A stretch of 64,000 nucleotides of DNA from Microbacterium testaceum (GTDB lineage Bacteria; Actinomycetota; Actinomycetes; Actinomycetales; Microbacteriaceae). A model generated the notes under the pieces. That model had not been told where the DNA came from and did not search any database. It saw only the letters and a program-made list of their open reading frames with translations. Shown in pieces: positions 17,620 to 26,338 of this stretch (its first letter is position 1; every line of letters begins with the position of its first letter). The position numbers and the translations under genes were made by a program. The stretch is taken from the NCBI RefSeq assembly GCF_020781835.1, contig NZ_JAJGNJ010000003.1, forward strand, positions 62,001 through 126,000, written 5' to 3'.

Positions 17620-17660
17620 TTGAACCGCCGTCGCCGATCATATACGATTTCAGATACGAC
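17620..17660 (+). promoter_or_regulatory. Promoter of the hpa operon with overlapping TCGTAT repeats
   Basis: TTGAAC (17620-17625), a 17-bp spacer, then TACGAT (17643-17648) make a good sigma-70-type promoter. On the minus strand the -10 region contains TCGTAT twice at a 12-bp step, and CATATACGATTT gives partial dyad symmetry, so a repressor (probably the GntR protein of the operon) could occlude the -10. Confidence 0.55.
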
Positions 17661-17680
17661 GCAACGAACGAAGGAGTTCC

Positions 17681-19165
17681 ATGAGCACGACGGACGTCGC
17701 AGATCCGCGATTCGCCGCCTTGCCCGCCCGACCGGGGAAGATCATCGCGGTGCACCTGAGCTATCCCTCACGTGCCGACCAGCGTGGCCGGCGACCCGCC
17801 CACCCCTCGTACTTCTTCAAGCCCTCCAGCTCGCTCGCGGCGTCCGGATCGACGATCGAGCGGCCCGCGGGCACCGAGCTGCTCGCCTTCGAGGGCGAGG
17901 TCGCCCTCGTCATCGGCGCAACCGCCCGGCGCATCTCGGCCGACGCCGCCTGGGGCCATGTGGCTGCGGTCACGGCGGCCAACGACTTCGGCGTCTACGA
18001 CCTGCGCGCGAACGACAAAGGCTCGAACGTGCGATCCAAGGGGCGGGACGGGTACACCCCGCTGGGCCCCCGGCTCATCCCCGCGGCCACCGTCGCTCCG
18101 ACGGGATTGCGTGTACGCACGTGGGTGGACGGCACGCTCGCCCAGGACGACACGACGCAGGACCTCCTGTTCCCCCTGACGCAGATCATCGCCGACCTCT
18201 CTCAACACCTGACGCTCGAGCCCGGCGACGTCATCCTCACGGGCACGCCCGCGGGATCCAGCGTCGTGCTGCCGGGCGCCGTGGTGGAGGTCGAGGTCGA
18301 TGCGCCCGGCGTGCCCGGCACGCCGAGCTCGGGACGCCTCGTCACGACCGTGGTGCAGGGCGACGTCGCGTTCGACGACACGCTCGGGTCCCTTCCCGCC
18401 GTCGACGACCACCAGCGTGCTGAGGCGTGGGGCTCGCGCGAGAGCGCGGGCCTCGCCGCCGCCCCCGCGCCTTTCCGGCTGACCGACGACCTGCGCGCGA
18501 AGCTCGCGAGGGTCCCCGTCGCGGCCCTGTCGGGGCAGTTGCGCAAACGCGGATTGAACGACGTCTCGATCGACGGCGTGACCGCGATGCGCCCGGGCAC
18601 CACGCTCGTCGGCCTGGCCCGGACGCTGCGTTTCGTGCCCCATCGCGAAGATCTCTTCGCCTCGCACGGTGGGGGGTACAACGCGCAGAAGCGCGCGTTC
18701 GACAGCGTCGGCGAGGGAGAGGTCATCGTGATCGAGGCGCGTGGCGAGTCGGGGTCGGGCACGCTCGGCGACATCCTGGCGTTGCGTGCGAAGGCGCGCG
18801 GCGCCGCCGGCATCGTGACCGACGGGGGTGTGCGCGACTACGACGCCGTCGCGGCCGTCGACCTGCCCGTCTTCTCGCGCGGGCCCCACCCGGCGGTGCT
18901 CGGCCGTCGCCACGTGCCATGGGAAACCGATGTGACGATCGGATGCGGCGGAACCACCGTCCAGCCGGGCGACGTCCTCGTGGGCGACGGCGACGGTGTC
19001 ATCGTCATCCCGCCCGCTCTCGTCGAGGAGGTCGTCGACGCAGCCCTGGCTCAGGAGGAGGAGGACGCGTGGATCGCGGAGCAGGTGGCGGCGGGGCACC
19101 CCGTGGACGGCCTCTTCCCGATGAACGCCCAATGGCGCGCCCGGTACGAGCAGGAGCGCTCGTGA
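17681..19165 (+). CDS. Fumarylacetoacetate hydrolase-family / RraA-like fusion protein (HpaG-like)
   Basis: 494-residue two-domain protein. Residues 1-245 are an FAH-fold enzyme: ANDFGVYDLRAND and the metal-site segment FEGEVALVIG are visible, and LEPGDVILTGTPAG is diagnostic. Residues about 260-490 form an RraA-like / HMG-CHA aldolase-like domain (SGQLRKRGLNDVSIDGV; GIVTDGGVRDYD with the conserved metal-binding Asp). In 4-hydroxyphenylacetate degradation, HpaG is an FAH-fold decarboxylase, often with a second FAH domain as isomerase. Here the second domain is RraA instead. ATG 17681 follows AAGGAG. First gene of the operon; its stop overlaps the GntR start by GTGA. Decarboxylation of the OPET intermediate is inferred. 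Confidence 0.78.
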   Translation: MSTTDVADPRFAALPARPGKIIAVHLSYPSRADQRGRRPAHPSYFFKPSSSLAASGSTIERPAGTELLAFEGEVALVIGATARRISADAAWGHVAAVTAANDFGVYDLRANDKGSNVRSKGRDGYTPLGPRLIPAATVAPTGLRVRTWVDGTLAQDDTTQDLLFPLTQIIADLSQHLTLEPGDVILTGTPAGSSVVLPGAVVEVEVDAPGVPGTPSSGRLVTTVVQGDVAFDDTLGSLPAVDDHQRAEAWGSRESAGLAAAPAPFRLTDDLRAKLARVPVAALSGQLRKRGLNDVSIDGVTAMRPGTTLVGLARTLRFVPHREDLFASHGGGYNAQKRAFDSVGEGEVIVIEARGESGSGTLGDILALRAKARGAAGIVTDGGVRDYDAVAAVDLPVFSRGPHPAVLGRRHVPWETDVTIGCGGTTVQPGDVLVGDGDGVIVIPPALVEEVVDAALAQEEEDAWIAEQVAAGHPVDGLFPMNAQWRARYEQERS

Positions 19166-19848
19166 GCACCTCGGACGTCGCGCTCAGCAAATCGCAGCAG
19201 GCGTACCACTGGATCAAGGAGCGCATCGCCCGTCAGGAGTTCACCCCGGGCTACCGACTCGTGCTCGGCTCCCTCGCCGGCGAGCTCGACATGAGCGTGG
19301 TGCCCGTGCGCGAGGCGATCCGCCAGCTCGAGGCCGAGGGGCTCGTGACCTTCGAGCGCAACGTCGGAGCGCGGGTGTCGATGGTCGACGACTCGCAGTA
19401 CCGGCACAGCATGCAGGCCCTCAGCATCCTCGAGGGTGCCGCCACCGCACTGTCGGCCCGCGCGCTGACCGCCGACGACGTGAAGCGCGCCCGCACGATC
19501 AACGAGCGCATGATCGAGACGCTCGACCACTTCGACCCGCGCGCCTTCACCGCCTTGAACCAGGAGTTCCACGCGACCCTGTTCGAGCGCTGCGCGAACC
19601 CGCGCATGCTCGAGCTCGTGCAGGCCGAGTGGGCCCGGCTCGGCCATCTCCGTGACTCGACCTTCAGCTTCGTGCCCGGTCGCGCCGCCGAGAGCGTGCG
19701 CGAGCACGAGAACATCCTCCGACTGATCGAATCCTCGGCGCCTCTCGGCGAGATCGAGAAGGTCTCGCGCCGCCACCGCGCCGCGACCCTCGACGCCTAC
19801 CTCATCCACGAACACCCCGACGAGGTCCTCGGCCTCCCGGCGGTCTGA
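19162..19848 (+). CDS. GntR-family regulator (FCD type)
   Basis: 228-residue regulator: N-terminal winged helix (YHWIKERIARQEFTPGYRLV; VPVREAIRQLEAEGLVTFER) and an all-helical FCD effector domain (FHATLFERCANPRML). GTG start at 19162 overlaps the stop of the FAH-RraA gene, so it is co-translated inside the catabolic operon it probably represses. Ligand is likely a pathway acid or semialdehyde. Candidate sites are the TCGTAT repeats over the operon promoter. E. coli hpa is instead controlled by MarR-type HpaR. Confidence 0.82.
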   Translation: MSTSDVALSKSQQAYHWIKERIARQEFTPGYRLVLGSLAGELDMSVVPVREAIRQLEAEGLVTFERNVGARVSMVDDSQYRHSMQALSILEGAATALSARALTADDVKRARTINERMIETLDHFDPRAFTALNQEFHATLFERCANPRMLELVQAEWARLGHLRDSTFSFVPGRAAESVREHENILRLIESSAPLGEIEKVSRRHRAATLDAYLIHEHPDEVLGLPAV

Positions 19849-19866
19849 CACAGGAGAAGCATTCCC

Positions 19867-21381
19867 ATGAGCGACACGCAGACCGCGACGCGGCGCACCC
19901 CGGCCGACCTGCCCGAGCGCATCCGGCACTACATCGACGGCGCCTTCGTCGACTCCGCCGACGGCGACACCTTCGATGTCCTCGACCCGGTCACGAACGA
20001 GACCTACCTGACCGCCGCCGCCGGCAAGAAGGCCGACATCGACCGTGCGGTCGCGGCCGCGCGGAAGGCCTTCACCGAGGGACCCTGGCCGCGCATGCTC
20101 CCCCGCGAGCGCTCCCGCGTCCTGCACCGTATCGCCGACATCGTCGAGTCGCGCGATGCCCGGCTGGCGGAGTTGGAGTCGTTCGACTCGGGGCTGCCGA
20201 TCACCCAGGCGCTGGGGCAGGCCCGCCGCGCCGCGGAGAACTTCCGCTTCTTCGCCGACCTGATCGTCGCCCAGACCGATGACGCGTTCAAGGTGCCGGG
20301 CCGACAGCTCAACTACGTCAACCGCAAGCCGATCGGCGTCGCGGGCCTGATCACGCCGTGGAACACGCCCTTCATGCTCGAGTCGTGGAAGCTCGCCCCC
20401 GCCCTGGCGACAGGCAACACGGTCGTGCTCAAGCCCGCCGAGTTCACCCCGCTGTCGGCGTCGCTGTGGGCGGGCATCTTCGAGGAGGCGGGGCTCCCCG
20501 AGGGAGTGTTCAACCTCGTCAACGGCCTCGGCGAGGACGCGGGCGACGCCCTGGTGAAGCACCCCGATGTGCCGCTCATCTCCTTCACCGGCGAGAGCTC
20601 GACGGGGCAGCTCATCTTCGCCAACGCCGCTCCCTTCCTCAAGGGCCTGTCGATGGAACTGGGTGGAAAGAGTCCGGCCATCGTCTTCGCGGACGCCGAT
20701 CTGGATGCCGCGATCGACGCGACGATCTTCGGAGTCTTCTCCCTCAACGGCGAGCGCTGCACGGCGGGAAGCCGCATCCTCGTCGAGCGCTCCGTGTACG
20801 ACGACTTCGTCGAGCGCTACGCCGCCCAGGCCGGGCGCGTGAAGGTCGGGTACCCCGACGATCCCGAGACCGAGGTCGGAGCACTCGTGCATCCCGAGCA
20901 CTACGCGAAGGTCATGTCGTACGTCGAACTCGGCAAGACCGAGGGACGCCTGGTCGCCGGCGGTGGCCGCCCCGAGGGCTTCGACGAGGGCAACTTCGTC
21001 CAGCCGACGGTCTTCGCCGATGTCGCCCCCGACGCGCGCATCTTCCAGGAGGAGATTTTCGGCCCCGTCGTCGCCATCACGCCCTTCGACACGGAAGAAG
21101 AGGCCCTGGCCCTGGCGAACCACACCAAGTACGGCCTCGCGGCCTACGTGTGGACGAACGACCTGAAGCGCGCCCACACGTTCGCGCAGAACGTCGACGC
21201 CGGCATGGTGTGGCTGAACTCCAACAACGTTCGGGACCTGCGCACCCCGTTCGGCGGCGTGAAGGCCTCGGGCCTCGGGCACGAGGGCGGCTACCGCTCG
21301 ATCGACTTCTACACCGACCAACAGGCCGTGCACATCACCCTCGGCCCGTCCCACAACCCGACCTTCGGCAAAGGAGCCTGA
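19867..21381 (+). CDS. hpaE: 5-carboxymethyl-2-hydroxymuconate semialdehyde dehydrogenase
   Basis: 504-residue NAD-dependent aldehyde dehydrogenase that oxidises the ring-cleavage product of homoprotocatechuate. Motifs: GLITPWNTPFMLE, catalytic Glu in MELGGKSPA near residue 264, catalytic Cys in NGERCTAGSR near residue 298, and the C-terminal HpaE-like LNSNNVRDLRTPFGGVKASG. ATG at 19867 follows an AGGAGAAG site. It sits between the GntR gene and hpaD (2 bp gap), the conserved hpa order. Confidence 0.92.
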   Translation: MSDTQTATRRTPADLPERIRHYIDGAFVDSADGDTFDVLDPVTNETYLTAAAGKKADIDRAVAAARKAFTEGPWPRMLPRERSRVLHRIADIVESRDARLAELESFDSGLPITQALGQARRAAENFRFFADLIVAQTDDAFKVPGRQLNYVNRKPIGVAGLITPWNTPFMLESWKLAPALATGNTVVLKPAEFTPLSASLWAGIFEEAGLPEGVFNLVNGLGEDAGDALVKHPDVPLISFTGESSTGQLIFANAAPFLKGLSMELGGKSPAIVFADADLDAAIDATIFGVFSLNGERCTAGSRILVERSVYDDFVERYAAQAGRVKVGYPDDPETEVGALVHPEHYAKVMSYVELGKTEGRLVAGGGRPEGFDEGNFVQPTVFADVAPDARIFQEEIFGPVVAITPFDTEEEALALANHTKYGLAAYVWTNDLKRAHTFAQNVDAGMVWLNSNNVRDLRTPFGGVKASGLGHEGGYRSIDFYTDQQAVHITLGPSHNPTFGKGA

Positions 21382-21382
21382 G

Positions 21383-22525
21383 ATGACCGACCGCAGCCAG
21401 ATGACCCGCACCTCCTCGGGCTTCTTCGTCTCCGCCGAGGCGCCGATCCGCACCGACAACCCCATCCCGACCCCCTCCTCCCCCGCGCCTGACATCCTGC
21501 GCTGCGCCTACATGGAGCTCATGGTCACCGACCTTGCGGCATCCCGGGAGTTTTACGTCGACGTGCTGGGTCTGTACGTCACCGAGGAGGACGGCGACGC
21601 CATCTACCTGCGTTCGACCGAGGAGTTCATCCACCACAACCTGGTGCTGCGTCAGGGGCCGGTCGCCGCCGTCGCCGCGTTCTCGTACCGCGTGCGCAGC
21701 GCCGAGGACCTCGACAAGGCGGTCGCCTTCTACTCCGAGCTCGGATGCCGTGTCGAGCGGCGCCCCGGCGGCTTCACCAAGGGCATCGGCGACTCGGTGC
21801 GCGTGGAGGACCCGCTCGGGTTCCCGTACGAGTTCTTCTTCGACACCCAGCACGTCGAGCGCCTGTCGTGGCGCTACGACTTGCACACCCCCGGGGAGCT
21901 CGTACGCCTGGACCACTTCAACCAGGTCACGCCCGACGTTCCGCGCGCGGTGAACTTCATGCAGTCGCTCGGCTTCCGCGTCACCGAGGACATCCAGGAT
22001 GACGAGGGCACGGTGTACGCCGCATGGATGCGCCGAAAGCCCACCGTGCACGACACCGCCATGACCGGCGGCGACGGTCCGCGCATGCACCACGTCGCCT
22101 TCGCCACGCACGAGAAGCACAACATCCTCGCCATCTGCGACAAGCTGGGCGCCCTCCGACGATCGGATGCCATCGAGCGGGGCCCCGGTCGCCACGGCGT
22201 CTCGAACGCGTTCTACCTGTACCTGCGCGACCCCGACGGCCACCGCGTCGAGATCTACACGCAGGACTACTACACCGGCGACCCGGACAACCCCGTCGTC
22301 ACGTGGGACGTCCACGACAATCAGCGACGTGATTGGTGGGGTAACGCGGTCGTACCGTCCTGGTACACCGAGGCCTCGCTCGTGCTCGACCTCGACGGCA
22401 ACCCGCAGCCCGTGCGGACCCGCACCGATGCGAGCGAGATGGCCGTGACGATCGGCGCCGACGGCTTCAGCTACACCCGCGCCCCGGAGGACTCCGCCGA
22501 GTTCAAGCTCGGCAACCAGTTGTAA
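21383..22525 (+). CDS. hpaD: 3,4-dihydroxyphenylacetate (homoprotocatechuate) 2,3-dioxygenase
   Basis: 380-residue type I extradiol dioxygenase opening the ring of homoprotocatechuate. The 2-His-1-carboxylate metal site is intact: His178 (RLDHFNQVT), His237 (RMHHVAFATH) and Glu290 (GHRVEIYTQDYY). Each is offset by 23 residues from His155, His214 and Glu267 of the Brevibacterium fuscum iron enzyme as I recall them, so this is the actinobacterial vicinal-oxygen-chelate form, not the E. coli-type HpaD. Starts 2 bp after hpaE. Cytoplasmic, usually a tetramer. Confidence 0.93.
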   Translation: MTDRSQMTRTSSGFFVSAEAPIRTDNPIPTPSSPAPDILRCAYMELMVTDLAASREFYVDVLGLYVTEEDGDAIYLRSTEEFIHHNLVLRQGPVAAVAAFSYRVRSAEDLDKAVAFYSELGCRVERRPGGFTKGIGDSVRVEDPLGFPYEFFFDTQHVERLSWRYDLHTPGELVRLDHFNQVTPDVPRAVNFMQSLGFRVTEDIQDDEGTVYAAWMRRKPTVHDTAMTGGDGPRMHHVAFATHEKHNILAICDKLGALRRSDAIERGPGRHGVSNAFYLYLRDPDGHRVEIYTQDYYTGDPDNPVVTWDVHDNQRRDWWGNAVVPSWYTEASLVLDLDGNPQPVRTRTDASEMAVTIGADGFSYTRAPEDSAEFKLGNQL

Positions 22526-22537
22526 GGAGAGGAACAC

Positions 22538-23323
22538 GTGCTCACCGAGGACCAGATCGACGCGATCGCGGCCGAGCTCGCCGAGGCCGACCGCACGCAC
22601 TCGGTCATCCCCCGCATCACCGCGCGGTTCCCGGATGCCACGGTCGACGATTCATACGCCATTCAGGGCCGCTGGCGCGACCGGCAGATCGCGGCGGGCC
22701 GCACCCTCGTCGGCCGCAAGATCGGGCTCACCTCGAAGGCGATGCAACAGGCCACGGGCATCACCGAGCCGGACTACGGCGTGATGTTCGACGACACGGT
22801 GTACCGCTCGGGCGACGACATCCCCGTCGAGCACTTCTCCAACGTCCGCATCGAGGTCGAGCTCGCGTTCGTAATGAAGCAGTCCCTCGAGGGGCCGGAC
22901 TGCACGCTCGAGGATGCCCTGGCCGCGATCGACTACGCCGTACCCGCGCTCGAGGTGCTGAACTCCCACATCGAGCTGGAGGGTCGCACGATCGTCGACA
23001 CGATCTCCGACAACGCCGCCTACGGCGCCATAGTCCTCGGCGAGGTCCGCAAGCGCCCCGACGAGATCGACCTGCGCTGGGTGCCCGGCGTGCTCTCGCG
23101 CAACGGCGAGATCGAGGAGACCGGTGTCGCCGCCGGCGTTCTCGGCCACCCCGCGACCGGGGTCGCCTGGCTCGCGAACAAGTTCGCCCAGCACGATGCC
23201 CGGCTCGAGGCGGGCGAGATCATCCTGGCCGGTTCGTTCACTCGGCCGATGTGGGTGTCGCGCGGCGATAGCGTGCTGTGCGAGTACGGACCGATGGGGG
23301 AGATCGCATGCCGTTTCATCTGA
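22538..23323 (+). CDS. hpaH: 2-oxo-hept-3-ene-1,7-dioate hydratase
   Basis: 261-residue hydratase of the FAH-related MhpD/HpaH family that adds water to the decarboxylated dienoate. Family motifs: GRKIGLTSKAMQQATGI, the metal-binding Glu region VEVELAFVMK, and GSFTRPMWVSRGDS at the C-terminus. GTG start at 22538 has AGGAGAGG upstream. It precedes hpaI with a 16-base overlap, so the hydratase and the aldolase acting on its product are translationally coupled. Confidence 0.9.
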   Translation: MLTEDQIDAIAAELAEADRTHSVIPRITARFPDATVDDSYAIQGRWRDRQIAAGRTLVGRKIGLTSKAMQQATGITEPDYGVMFDDTVYRSGDDIPVEHFSNVRIEVELAFVMKQSLEGPDCTLEDALAAIDYAVPALEVLNSHIELEGRTIVDTISDNAAYGAIVLGEVRKRPDEIDLRWVPGVLSRNGEIEETGVAAGVLGHPATGVAWLANKFAQHDARLEAGEIILAGSFTRPMWVSRGDSVLCEYGPMGEIACRFI

Positions 23324-24111
23324 GCCCCACCTTCCGCGAGCGCCTCGCCGGGTCGTCCCGTCCTCTCGCCGGGATCTGGGTGTGCACGGCCAGCCCGCTC
23401 GTGGCGGAGATCGTCGCCGGTTCCGGCACCGACTGGATCCTCGTCGACATGGAGCACTCGCCCAACGGCCTCACCTCCGTTCTCGGGCAGCTGCAGGCCA
23501 TCGCCTCCTCCCCCGCGACACCGGTGGTGCGCGTGCCCATCGGCGATCCCGTGACCCTCAAGCAGGTGCTCGACCTCGGCGCGCAGAACATCCTCGTGCC
23601 GATGGTGTCCTCGGCCGATCAGGCGCGTGACCTCGTCTCGGCGGTGCGCTATCCGCCGCGGGGCGTGCGGGGCGTGGGCTCGGCGCTCGCGCGGTCGGCG
23701 CGGTGGAACCGCGTCGAGGACTATCTCGCCCGCGCCGACGAGCACGTCTCGCTCTTCGTGCAGGTCGAGACGATCGAGGGGATCGACGCCGCGGGCGACA
23801 TCGCGGCCGTCAACGGCATCGACGGTGTCTTCGTCGGGCCGAGCGACCTGGCGGCATCCATGGGTCTTCTCGGTCAGCAGACGCACCCCGACGTCGTCGG
23901 CGCCGGCCTGCGGGCGTTCGCGGCGGTGCGCGCGGCCGGGAAGCCGGTCGGCGTGAACGCCTTCGACCCCGACGCGGCACAGGCCTACCTGGATGCCGGG
24001 GCGTCCTTCCTCCTCGTCGGGGCCGATGTCGCGCTCCTCGCCCGCGGCTCCGAGGCCCTCGCGGCCCGCTGGTCGTCGGCCGACGACGACCGGCCACGCG
24101 CCAGTTACTGA
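23308..24111 (+). CDS. hpaI: 4-hydroxy-2-oxoheptanedioate aldolase
   Basis: 267-residue class II aldolase (HpcH/HpaI family) splitting the hydrated intermediate into pyruvate and succinic semialdehyde. Catalytic and metal features: GTDWILVDMEHSPNG near the N-terminus, RGVRGVGSALARS, VQVETIEGIDAA with the metal-ligand Glu, and GVFVGPSDLAASMG. ATG at 23308 with GGGGGAG upstream lies inside the end of hpaH. Last gene of the plus-strand operon. The succinic semialdehyde can be taken by the dehydrogenase at 1951-3423. Confidence 0.92.
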   Translation: MPFHLSPTFRERLAGSSRPLAGIWVCTASPLVAEIVAGSGTDWILVDMEHSPNGLTSVLGQLQAIASSPATPVVRVPIGDPVTLKQVLDLGAQNILVPMVSSADQARDLVSAVRYPPRGVRGVGSALARSARWNRVEDYLARADEHVSLFVQVETIEGIDAAGDIAAVNGIDGVFVGPSDLAASMGLLGQQTHPDVVGAGLRAFAAVRAAGKPVGVNAFDPDAAQAYLDAGASFLLVGADVALLARGSEALAARWSSADDDRPRASY

Positions 24112-24136
24112 GCCTCCCCGGCGGCCGCGTCCCGCC

Positions 24137-24790
24137 TCAGCGTGCGACGAGCTCGCGGACGGAGAGTTCGGCGAGCACACCGTCGGCCCACTCGCGCGCG
24201 ACCTCGGTGGCATCCGACGACCCGCCGGCGTCGTGGCGTCCGTACTCCCCGATGCGCGTCGCCCCGCACGCGGCGAGCGCCTCGTCGATCATCTCGCTGC
24301 CCCGTGAGTACGTCCGCGTGTAGCTGCGGTCGCCGAGGCCGAGCACCGCGTAGCGGATGCCGACGAGCGTCGGCCGCTCCGACAGCAATTGCTCGCGGAG
24401 CCCCCTGACATTGGTGGGCAGCTCGCCGTCGCCGTACGTCGAGCAGACGATCAGGTGCACGCGCGCGGGGTCGAGGTCGCCCGGCTCCAGCTCGCCGAGA
24501 TCGACGACCCGCGTCTCGGCGCGATCGCCGAGGTGGCGCGCCAGGTCTTCGGCGACGAGCTCGGCGTTGCCCGACTCGGTGCCGAACAGGATCGTGACGG
24601 GGCCGGCGCCCTCTCCCTGGAGAGGGCCGTCGCGGGACACGTCGGCCGCCGGGAGCACGATCGACGAGTCGGCCGCGGCCGCGCAGAGATCTTCGAGGGT
24701 ACGCAGCTTCGCCCGCACCCGACCGGGTGCAGCGCTGAGGGTCTCGCGTGCGTCGATGCGCCGCCACCCGTCGAAGTCGACGCGAGCGTG
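24137..24790 (-). pseudogene. Remnant of ferredoxin reductase C-terminus joined to a flavodoxin domain
   Basis: In a different frame from the P450 fragment that precedes it, the sequence resumes at about 24781 as HARVDFDGWRRIDARE...GRVRAKLRTLEDL. This looks like the C-terminal end of an FprA/adrenodoxin-reductase-type NADPH reductase. It is followed by an intact flavodoxin domain (VTILFGTESGNAELVAEDLA; VHLIVCSTYGDGELP; VLGLGDRSY). The reductase FAD and NADPH domains are absent. The open frame ends at 24137. Most likely the 3' end of a reductase-flavodoxin gene left by a deletion that fused it to a P450 gene. Whether the flavodoxin part is still translated is unknown. Confidence 0.65.
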
Positions 24791-25302
24791 GCGTAGTTTC
24801 CGGTGGCGTCGATGAGCGTCTGCGACCAGCGCTGCAGGTCCTCCTGGTGCACGTTGTGGAAGCCCAGGATCTCGCGGAGGTTCTCCGCGGCGTACGGGGC
24901 GGCGAAGTCCCAGATGATGTCGGCGCCCGGGCCCTTGGCCAGCATCTCGTCGAGGTACCGGTCGGCGTTGCGCTCGAACACGCTCGTCCACGTGCGCTTG
25001 ACCACGCCCGGGCGCAGCACCGGCTGCCAGGCCTTGCGCTCCGGATAGTGCTCGGGATCGTCGCGGCGCAGCATCGAGTGCCCCATCGCGCGGATCTGCA
25101 GTGACCCCTCCTCATTCGCCGAGAACGTCTCCTGGTCGAACTCGGTGGTGTGCACCGCGTCGTAGCTCGTGATGAGGTAGCGACCGACGCTCGGCACCCA
25201 GTGCACCCCGCCTTCGGCGCGCAGCCGATCGTAGATGGGGAAGGGGTCGCGGTAGAGGTCGGGGATCGTCACCCAGTCGGCGACGGGGGCGGGTCGGCTC
25301 AC
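24782..25302 (-). pseudogene. Cytochrome P450, N-terminal fragment
   Basis: GTG at 25302 with AGGAAG upstream opens a P450-like protein (YRDPFPIYDRLRAEGGVHWV; HSMLRRDDPEHYPERK, the C-helix heme-propionate region). Homology stops after about residue 170 (QTLIDATGNYA). The I-helix, ExxR and heme-Cys regions, some 230 residues, are missing. The frame then runs on meaninglessly. With the adjoining reductase remnant it marks an internal deletion of several genes' worth of sequence or a chimeric rearrangement. It cannot bind heme and so cannot be a working P450. Confidence 0.75.
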
Positions 25303-25423
25303 GGTGCACTTCCTCGTGTCGGTGTTCGACGGCGAACAGTTCGAGTATGGTTCGACGAATACGCCGGGAAAAGCGGTTTCTTCCGGTCAATATCTTCGAT
25401 TTATCCGATGAGGAGTCCGTGCG
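25303..25423. promoter_or_regulatory. Divergent regulatory region between P450 remnant and LysR gene
   Basis: Relatively AT-rich 121 bp with TTCGA repeats (CAGTTCGAGTATGGTTCGAC) and the run CAATATCTTCGATTTATCC. LysR proteins commonly bind such divergent spacers. No confident -35/-10 pair could be fixed. Confidence 0.4.
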
Positions 25424-26338
25424 ATGTTTTCTCTCCCCGACTTCACCCTGCGTCAGCTGGGCTACCTCACCGCCGTGGCCGACGCGGGCACGATCGCCGC
25501 CGCGGCCGCCGAGTTGAGCGTCTCCGCCTCGACCCTTTCCGATGCCCTCGCCGACCTCGACCGCATCGTCGGGACGCCGCTCACGGTGCGGCGACGCGCG
25601 CACGGGGTGTCGCTGACCGGCGCGGGTGCCCACGTGGTCGAACGCGCGCGGCCCCTGCTGGCGGCCTCCCGCGAGATCATGATCGGTCTGCGCGGGGAGC
25701 CGGGAGAACTCGTGGGCCCGATCACGATCGGCTGCTACCCGACCCTCGCCCCCACGGTCCTGCCCCCGCTCCTGCACGACTTCGGCGAGGCCCACCCCCG
25801 GGTCGATCTGCACATCCGCGAGGCGACGCATGACCAGCTCGAGGGGCGGATCGAATCAGGCGAGGTCGATGTGGCGTTCGTCTACGACACGCTCGTTCCG
25901 GGCCACCCTCGCCGCGAGCGCCTGTTCGCCCTGCCCGCGCACGTCTTGCTGGCGGCCGACGATCCGCTCGCACAGGCCGAGACGGTGCGTCTGGAAGACC
26001 TCGCCTCGCGCGATCTCATCCTGCTCGATGCGCCACCGTCCTCCGCCCACACCCTGTCGCTGTTCGAGGCCCGCGGACTCACGCCGCGTATCCGTCATCG
26101 CACCGCCAGCTACGAGGCGGTGCGCACGCTCGTCGGCAGAGGGCTCGGCTACGGCATCCTCGTCCAGCGTCCCGCGAACCCGGCGAGTTACGAGGGCTAC
26201 CCTGTCGCCATGAAGGAGATCTCGCCCCCTGTCGAGCCCGTCGGGATCGACGTGATCTGGTCCGCGACGATCGACCCGCCCGATCGCGTGCGCGCACTCG
26301 TGGCCTTCGCCCGCTCGATCAGCTGGACATCGGCGTGA
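25424..26338 (+). CDS. LysR-family transcriptional regulator
   Basis: 304-residue LysR protein: N-terminal winged helix (FTLRQLGYLTAVADAGTIAA; SASTLSDALADLDRIVG) and a periplasmic-binding-like effector domain (GPITIGCYPTLAPTVLPPLL; EVDVAFVYDT). ATG 25424 after GAGGAG. It is divergent from the inactivated P450 gene, which it probably once controlled, and translationally coupled (GTGA) to the HtaA-like gene. It may now act on hpaBC or its own operon (inference). Confidence 0.85.
   Translation: MFSLPDFTLRQLGYLTAVADAGTIAAAAAELSVSASTLSDALADLDRIVGTPLTVRRRAHGVSLTGAGAHVVERARPLLAASREIMIGLRGEPGELVGPITIGCYPTLAPTVLPPLLHDFGEAHPRVDLHIREATHDQLEGRIESGEVDVAFVYDTLVPGHPRRERLFALPAHVLLAADDPLAQAETVRLEDLASRDLILLDAPPSSAHTLSLFEARGLTPRIRHRTASYEAVRTLVGRGLGYGILVQRPANPASYEGYPVAMKEISPPVEPVGIDVIWSATIDPPDRVRALVAFARSISWTSA

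Noticed and set aside
24451..24780. Continuation of the P450 frame past 24781
   Set aside because: Sequence becomes Arg/Ser/Thr-rich without P450 motifs, while the other frame shows reductase and flavodoxin motifs.
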